From contig FR884647.1 of assembly GCA_000436075.1 (NCBI GenBank), positions 26,503-35,257 on the forward strand: DNA of 8,755 nucleotides. Direction: 5' to 3'. The first letter of the stretch is position 1, and every line of letters begins with the position of its first letter. The stretch comes from Eggerthella sp. CAG:209 (lineage in GTDB: Bacteria > Actinomycetota > Coriobacteriia > Coriobacteriales > Eggerthellaceae). Both the position numbers and the translations under genes were made by a program. Under the pieces are notes generated by a model, which worked only from the letters and a program-made list of their open reading frames with translations, did no database searches and was not told the origin of the DNA. Shown here piece by piece: positions 5,959-8,755 of the stretch.

Positions 5959-6468
5959 CTACGCCCTACTAACGACATTTAGTTCGTCGCTATCGAGGAT
6001 ATGACCCTGCAAGGCCCAGTGGAGCTCGTTGAAATAAAAGCCAGGTTGCAAATCCAGCTCGCAATCAAGCGCATACACCGTAAGCGTATAACGGTGATCC
6101 TTATCAGGCGGGCACGGTCCGATGTACCCACGAATCACTTCTTCGCTTGTCTCCTCGGCGCGAGACGAGCAGCTGTTTGAACCCTGCACGAAGGAAAATT
6201 CACCGCTATGGCTGGCGTTTTCGGGAATCAAGGCAGTATCAGGGCTCACTCCGCATGCAGCCCAGTGAATCCAGGCAAAGCCACATACGGGAATGGAGTC
6301 ATAATCAACGAACGAAAGAGCAAGGGACTTAGCCCCCTCAGGCACACCCGACACCTCGATGGGGAACGAACAAATATTGTTGCCGTCACGACGCAGTTCC
6401 GGAGACGAATATTTTCCAAAACGATCGGGCAGCATGCCTTTTTCATCCAACGGGATAGCGATCTTCAT
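5959..6468 (-). CDS. YbhB/YbcL-family (PEBP-fold) protein
   Basis: 169 residues. It carries the two family motifs: DYDSIP with GF...HW (55-69) and YIGPCPP..HRYTLTVYALD (115-135), with a late His at 156. These residues form the anion-binding pocket of phosphatidylethanolamine-binding (Raf-kinase-inhibitor-like) proteins. No signal peptide is seen, so it should be cytoplasmic. Bacterial members have no agreed function. The ATG at 6468 is well supported by GAGGTGG about 8 bases upstream. A possible weak promoter (TTATCA, 16 bases, TATATA at 6526-6521) overlaps the DnaA boxes at 6531-6548, so DnaA binding could affect it (inference). It lies between oriC and rpmH, where in many bacteria dnaA and rpmH are neighbours. 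No terminator is seen in the 131 bases before rpmH. Confidence 0.85.
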   Translation of the reverse strand: MKIAIPLDEKGMLPDRFGKYSSPELRRDGNNICSFPIEVSGVPEGAKSLALSFVDYDSIPVCGFAWIHWAACGVSPDTALIPENASHSGEFSFVQGSNSCSSRAEETSEEVIRGYIGPCPPDKDHRYTLTVYALDCELDLQPGFYFNELHWALQGHILDSDELNVVSRA

Positions 6469-6504
6469 AGTTTGTCCACCTCACTTTTCCCCAAGGAAAG
6501 CAAC

Positions 6505-6513
6505 TTATACACA
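6505..6513 (+). promoter_or_regulatory. DnaA box TTATACACA
   Basis: An exact match to the consensus TTATNCACA, in the left cluster of oriC, 36 bases from the PEBP-fold gene's start. Confidence 0.85.
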
Positions 6514-6530
6514 ATTTGTTTATATAGCAT

Positions 6531-6539
6531 TGTGGATAA
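6531..6539 (-). promoter_or_regulatory. DnaA box TTATCCACA
   Basis: The exact high-affinity sequence on the minus strand. It directly abuts the next box, so two DnaA molecules could bind side by side. Confidence 0.9.
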
Positions 6540-6548
6540 TGTTGATAA
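6540..6548 (-). promoter_or_regulatory. DnaA box TTATCAACA
   Basis: One mismatch to TTATCCACA, in the same orientation and without any gap after the box at 6531-6539. Confidence 0.65.
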
Positions 6549-6693
6549 CTTTCCAGGTGTTTCAGGATACTTCCCCACCATTATCCCAGAGGTTGCAGCA
6601 ACCCTTTCAGGAAACAAAAACTCGTCTCCGTAATATAGGTGGAAAAGCGGTTCAAATTTCATAAAATACAGGCTTTTAGCTGGTCTTTTATTG

Positions 6694-6702
6694 TTATCAA
6701 CA
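6694..6702 (+). promoter_or_regulatory. DnaA box TTATCAACA
   Basis: The same one-mismatch sequence as at 6540-6548 but on the plus strand, at the edge of an AT-rich stretch (6651-6700). Confidence 0.65.
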
Positions 6703-6821
6703 CCTCAATTTGCCTGCTGTATGCATATCAGCGAAGCGGTTTAAACACCTTGACTTCAACAGCTAGAAGTGAAAGCACAAAAACTACTTTTCCAAAATAG
6801 TTTTCCAAAATGCCTTTCAGG

Positions 6822-6830
6822 TTTTTCACA
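6822..6830 (+). promoter_or_regulatory. DnaA box TTTTTCACA
   Basis: Fits the relaxed consensus TTWTNCACA, within the AT-rich right half of oriC. Confidence 0.55.
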
Positions 6831-6853
6831 TTTTTCTTCAGGTGTTTTCAATG

Positions 6854-6862
6854 TTTTCCACA
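6854..6862 (+). promoter_or_regulatory. DnaA box TTTTCCACA
   Basis: One mismatch to TTATCCACA. It lies close to the centre (about 6865) of an imperfect inverted array of box-like blocks. Confidence 0.7.
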
Positions 6863-6869
6863 TTTTATT

Positions 6870-6935
6870 GAAAGAATGTTGAAAACTTCGAAAACACGAG
6901 GAAAAGACGGTGGAAAGTTTGAAAAAGTGTGAATA
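6870..6935. repeat. Helically spaced GAAA blocks in oriC
   Basis: G followed by an A-run begins at 6870, 6881, 6890, 6901, 6913, 6921 and 6931, an average step of 10.2 bases. Several blocks sit inside degenerate minus-strand DnaA boxes such as TTTTCAACA (6885-6877) and CTTTCCACC (6917-6909). To the left, TTTTC blocks run the other way (6788-6858). The arms GTTTTCAA (6844-6851) and TTGAAAAC (6879-6886) are exact inverted repeats. The spacing fits bent DNA or a cooperative protein array. Confidence 0.6.
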
Positions 6936-6947
6936 ACCGTCTAGAAT
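6919..6947 (+). promoter_or_regulatory. Promoter for the ATPase gene and dnaA, containing a DnaA box
   Basis: -35 TTGAAA (6919-6924), 17 bases, -10 TAGAAT (6942-6947); each hexamer has one mismatch. The exact DnaA box at 6928-6936 fills the spacer, which would allow DnaA to repress its own operon. The leader would be about 80 bases. A second -10-like TATAAA at 6976-6981 lacks a good -35. Confidence 0.65.
6928..6936 (-). promoter_or_regulatory. DnaA box TTATTCACA in promoter spacer
   Basis: An exact match to TTATNCACA on the minus strand, lying between the predicted -35 and -10 of the rightward operon. Confidence 0.82.
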
Positions 6948-7034
6948 GAATGAAAAATCAGCTCGATCTATGCCTTATAAAGGAATATCGGTCGGGCTCT
7001 TTTTCTCATGTTTTGAAAAAAATCGGAAAGCATC

Positions 7035-8411
7035 ATGAACCAAGAAAACGCACCACATATGCAGCCGATGGAACAAGCGGGGGAACAAGGGTCGGTGTCA
7101 TATCCTTCCTATAACGAGGAGAGACCTGCAACCGAAGCGACAACGCCAAACACTCAGCCCGCCCAGACATCCACTCCTCCCTACGGGTACGGACAAGGGC
7201 AATTCCCTTCCTATCCTGCTCAGGGTGCCCAAATGCAGCCTTATCCAGGCATGCCCTACGGCATGCCTTATGGCGGTTATCCACAACCTGGCTACACCGT
7301 ACCAGCGCACAACCTGCCCCCCACGGCGCAAATGGCAAACGTCAACGGCCAAGCACCGCAAGGGCAACCGTTTTCCGCCAACATGGCCAACAACCCAGAG
7401 CCGCAGGTCGCAGCCCAGGGATTCCCAGGCTACCCTATTGGATACCAGCAACCACAGACTGGCTATCCCCAACAAGCGTTTCAGCAGTTCGCCGCAACAG
7501 CAAACCCACACGTTATGCAGCCAGCGGCGGCGCAGCCCTACCCCCAAACGATGCAGCAACCGGCTTCGGATGCCTGCCAGGGCGAGCAGCCTTTCGTGCC
7601 CTCCTTTGTGGAGCCGGCAACGTATGGCGAAGACTACGCCCACACAATGAATGGCGGCATCATCGAATCCGTCGAAGAAACGGCACCTTCGCAGAGCTTC
7701 GATTACCATCACATAACCACGCCCGCGCGCATTGCAATATACGATTCGCTGAAAACAGCGCCACGCGTAATACAAGTGCAGGGAGGTCCCACACACGAAT
7801 ACATCGAGCACATTGCTTCCTTGACCTACAAAAACGCCAAAGAAGCAGGCGGGGTGATCCCTTACACCGTGATCAGGGAAGTATCCGAAAATTTCATTCA
7901 CGCCAACTTCAACGAAGTGGTGGTATCAATTTTCGACCAAGGCAATACCATTCGCTTTGCGGATCAGGGCCCAGGCATCAAGCACAAAGATCTCGTGCAA
8001 GAACCAGGATTTTCCTCTGCCATCGAGCCGATGAAACGCTACATACGAGGCGTGGGGTCGGGCTTGCCCATCGTGAAAGACTACTTAAACACCTCCCACG
8101 GGCATATCGAGATCAAAGACAACGTGAATCAAGGCTCGGTGGTGACCATCAGCCTGGTTGCGTCGCGAACAACAGACGAAGAAATTGAGGCGGCTCAGAT
8201 CCCCGACCTCACCGAAAACGAAGCTGCCGTGCTTAAAGCCCTTCTTCCGAACAACACCCTAGGCGTAAGCGAGGTCAGCAAGGCCACCGACATCGCCGTG
8301 GCTAGCGTTCATACCGCTTTTTCAAAGATGGAAGAGGCGGGTCTCGTGGAAAAGGTGAATAAGAAGAGAACGCTCACCCCGCGAGGCACGCAGGTTGCCC
8401 TATCCTTGTAA
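7035..8411 (+). CDS. GHKL ATPase with low-complexity N-terminus and C-terminal winged helix
   Basis: 458 residues. Residues 1-215 are low-complexity and probably disordered, rich in Pro, Gln, Tyr, Gly and Ala (for example MPYGMPYGGYPQPGY at 73-87). Residues about 225-378 form a GHKL ATPase domain: N-box REVSENFIHA (281-290, Glu282 and Asn286), G1 DQGPG (310-314), G2 GVGSGL (339-344) and GSVVTISL (367-374). It resembles SpoIIAB/RsbW-type anti-sigma kinases or a histidine-kinase ATP domain, but no dimerisation-phosphoacceptor domain or membrane segment is seen. Residues about 390-458 look like a MarR/ArsR-type winged helix, with TENEAAVLKALL, a recognition-helix-like IAVASVHTAFSKMEEAG and TPRG. 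The function is unknown. Its place between oriC and dnaA, 50 bases ahead of dnaA without a terminator, suggests control of replication initiation or of dnaA expression (inference). The ATG at 7035 has GGAAAG five bases upstream. Confidence 0.88.
   Translation: MNQENAPHMQPMEQAGEQGSVSYPSYNEERPATEATTPNTQPAQTSTPPYGYGQGQFPSYPAQGAQMQPYPGMPYGMPYGGYPQPGYTVPAHNLPPTAQMANVNGQAPQGQPFSANMANNPEPQVAAQGFPGYPIGYQQPQTGYPQQAFQQFAATANPHVMQPAAAQPYPQTMQQPASDACQGEQPFVPSFVEPATYGEDYAHTMNGGIIESVEETAPSQSFDYHHITTPARIAIYDSLKTAPRVIQVQGGPTHEYIEHIASLTYKNAKEAGGVIPYTVIREVSENFIHANFNEVVVSIFDQGNTIRFADQGPGIKHKDLVQEPGFSSAIEPMKRYIRGVGSGLPIVKDYLNTSHGHIEIKDNVNQGSVVTISLVASRTTDEEIEAAQIPDLTENEAAVLKALLPNNTLGVSEVSKATDIAVASVHTAFSKMEEAGLVEKVNKKRTLTPRGTQVALSL
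7277..7285 (+). promoter_or_regulatory. Perfect DnaA box inside the ATPase coding sequence
   Basis: TTATCCACA, identical to the high-affinity box, lies within the codons for Gly-Tyr-Pro-Gln (80-83) in the low-complexity region, about 340 bases right of the last oriC box. It may extend the origin or titrate DnaA. It could also be chance, since the region repeats Tyr-Pro-Gln codons. Confidence 0.55.
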
Positions 8412-8461
8412 ACGACAGACGGCGCATCCCACGCCAACGGAATGGAACTACGTAGAACCTT

Positions 8462-8755
8462 ATGGATATCGAACAGACGTGGACAGACCTGATGCGACAA
8501 CTGAAGTCGTATCCCACCATCAACGCATCTCAAATCGATGCGTTCTTCTCGCGTGTTCAAATCCAGGCAGCAAGCCCTGGCTTCATCATGCTCACCTCGG
8601 ACAATGCCTTTATTAAAGATTGGATCGAAAAGCATTATCTGAAAGATATCCAGAAGGCACTCAGCGATCTGTACAACCTGGACTTTCAGGTGCTGATAGA
8701 GGTCGACCCCACTGCAGCGGCACCGGCACCTGCGGCTCAGCCTGCACCCACAGCG
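8462..8755 (+). CDS. dnaA: Chromosomal replication initiator DnaA (N-terminal part)
   Basis: DnaA binds DnaA boxes in oriC and opens the duplex to start replication. The first 98 residues are present and the gene runs off the window. Residues 1 to about 78 look like DnaA domain I: an early Trp (WTDLMRQL, 7-14), then FFSRVQIQAASPGFIMLTSD (25-44) and FIKDWIEKHYLKDIQKAL (47-64), the pattern used for self-association and helicase loading. From about 82 a Pro/Ala linker begins (APAPAAQPAP), as expected for domain II. The ATPase and DNA-binding domains lie outside. The ATG at 8462 is the first possible start, since an in-frame TAG lies two codons before it. The ribosome-binding site is weak: the nearest purine stretch, GGAA, is about 14 bases away. 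It is probably co-transcribed with the gene ahead. Confidence 0.95.
   Translation, partial: MDIEQTWTDLMRQLKSYPTINASQIDAFFSRVQIQAASPGFIMLTSDNAFIKDWIEKHYLKDIQKALSDLYNLDFQVLIEVDPTAAAPAPAAQPAPTA

Larger units (their letters stand above)
6469..7034. other. Chromosomal replication origin (oriC) region
   Basis: This 566-base gene-free stretch separates leftward from rightward genes just upstream of the dnaA operon. It holds seven recognisable DnaA boxes: three exact TTATNCACA, two TTTTNCACA and two TTATCAACA. They form a left cluster (6505-6548), a single middle box (6694-6702) and a right cluster (6822-6936). AT-rich stretches at about 6501-6550, 6651-6700 and 6781-6900 are candidates for the unwinding element. 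Two copies of TTTTCCAAAAT with a 13-base period lie at 6788-6811. No repeated GAT-type DnaA-trio next to a box was recognised. Most of the region is accounted for by boxes and promoters; the stretch 6560-6690 has only weak box-like matches (for example GGTGGAAAA at 6638-6646). Confidence 0.93.

Noticed and set aside
6750..6778. Plus-strand promoter starting at TTGACT (6750-6755)
   Set aside because: No acceptable -10 hexamer lies 16-18 bases downstream.
6788..6811. E. coli-like 13-mer unwinding repeats
   Set aside because: TTTTCCAAAAT does repeat with a 13-base period, but there are only two copies and the sequence differs from known 13-mers. It is kept as part of the degenerate box array instead.
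6469..7034. DnaA-trio element
   Set aside because: No run of three or more TAG/GAT-type triplets next to a DnaA box was found on either strand.
7098..7901. 267-codon open frame opposite the ATPase gene
   Set aside because: It mirrors the low-complexity Pro/Gln/Tyr codons of the plus strand. Its Trp/Arg/Gly/Leu-rich product has no recognisable domain, and the plus frame has intact GHKL motifs.
1..8755. CRISPR array, tRNA or rRNA gene, insertion sequence
   Set aside because: No regularly spaced long repeats, no cloverleaf or rRNA-like sequence and no transposase motifs were seen on either strand.

Overview
The window is the chromosomal replication-origin neighbourhood of a bacterium. The gene order dnaA / oriC / rpmH-rnpA-yidD-yidC-jag-rsmG-parA-parB is the classic origin cluster of Gram-positive bacteria. 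Three things suggest an actinobacterium of the class Coriobacteriia: a jag protein without a Jag_N domain, ParA and ParB with long disordered extensions, and an ATP-binding protein inserted in front of dnaA. The class is an inference from memory of gene order and was not checked by search. Base composition is roughly balanced overall, with sharply AT-rich intergenic DNA.

Layout. Positions 1-63 lie downstream of parB, with no gene seen. The minus strand carries parB (64-1335) overlapping parA (1328-2389). A 576-base gap (2390-2965) follows, holding a perfect parS centred in a 32-bp palindrome, small dyads and repeats, and the strong terminator of the next operon. A compact minus-strand operon runs from a good promoter near 5861-5888 through rpmH, rnpA, yidD, yidC, jag and rsmG to that terminator. 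Next to it is a minus-strand gene for a YbhB/YbcL-type PEBP-fold protein (5959-6468). The 566-base gap 6469-7034 is oriC, with seven recognisable DnaA boxes and a dense AT-rich array of degenerate boxes. To its right, on the plus strand, are a three-part protein (low-complexity N-terminus, GHKL ATPase, winged helix; 7035-8411) and the start of dnaA (8462 to the window end).

The genes serve replication start and chromosome handling (DnaA, oriC, ParA, ParB, parS), ribosome and tRNA maturation (L34, RNase P protein, RsmG), and membrane protein insertion (YidC, YidD), with KhpB/Jag as an RNA-binding partner. All genes left of oriC point left and all genes right of it point right, as expected if both forks leave from 6469-7034.

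Most worth a second look: the IDR-GHKL-wHTH protein between oriC and dnaA, which has a DnaA box in the predicted promoter it probably shares with dnaA and a perfect DnaA box inside its own coding sequence; the converging, helically spaced array of degenerate boxes; the oversized parS palindrome; the opposite-charge disordered extensions on ParA and ParB; and two RNA hairpins placed inside the rpmH-rsmG operon.
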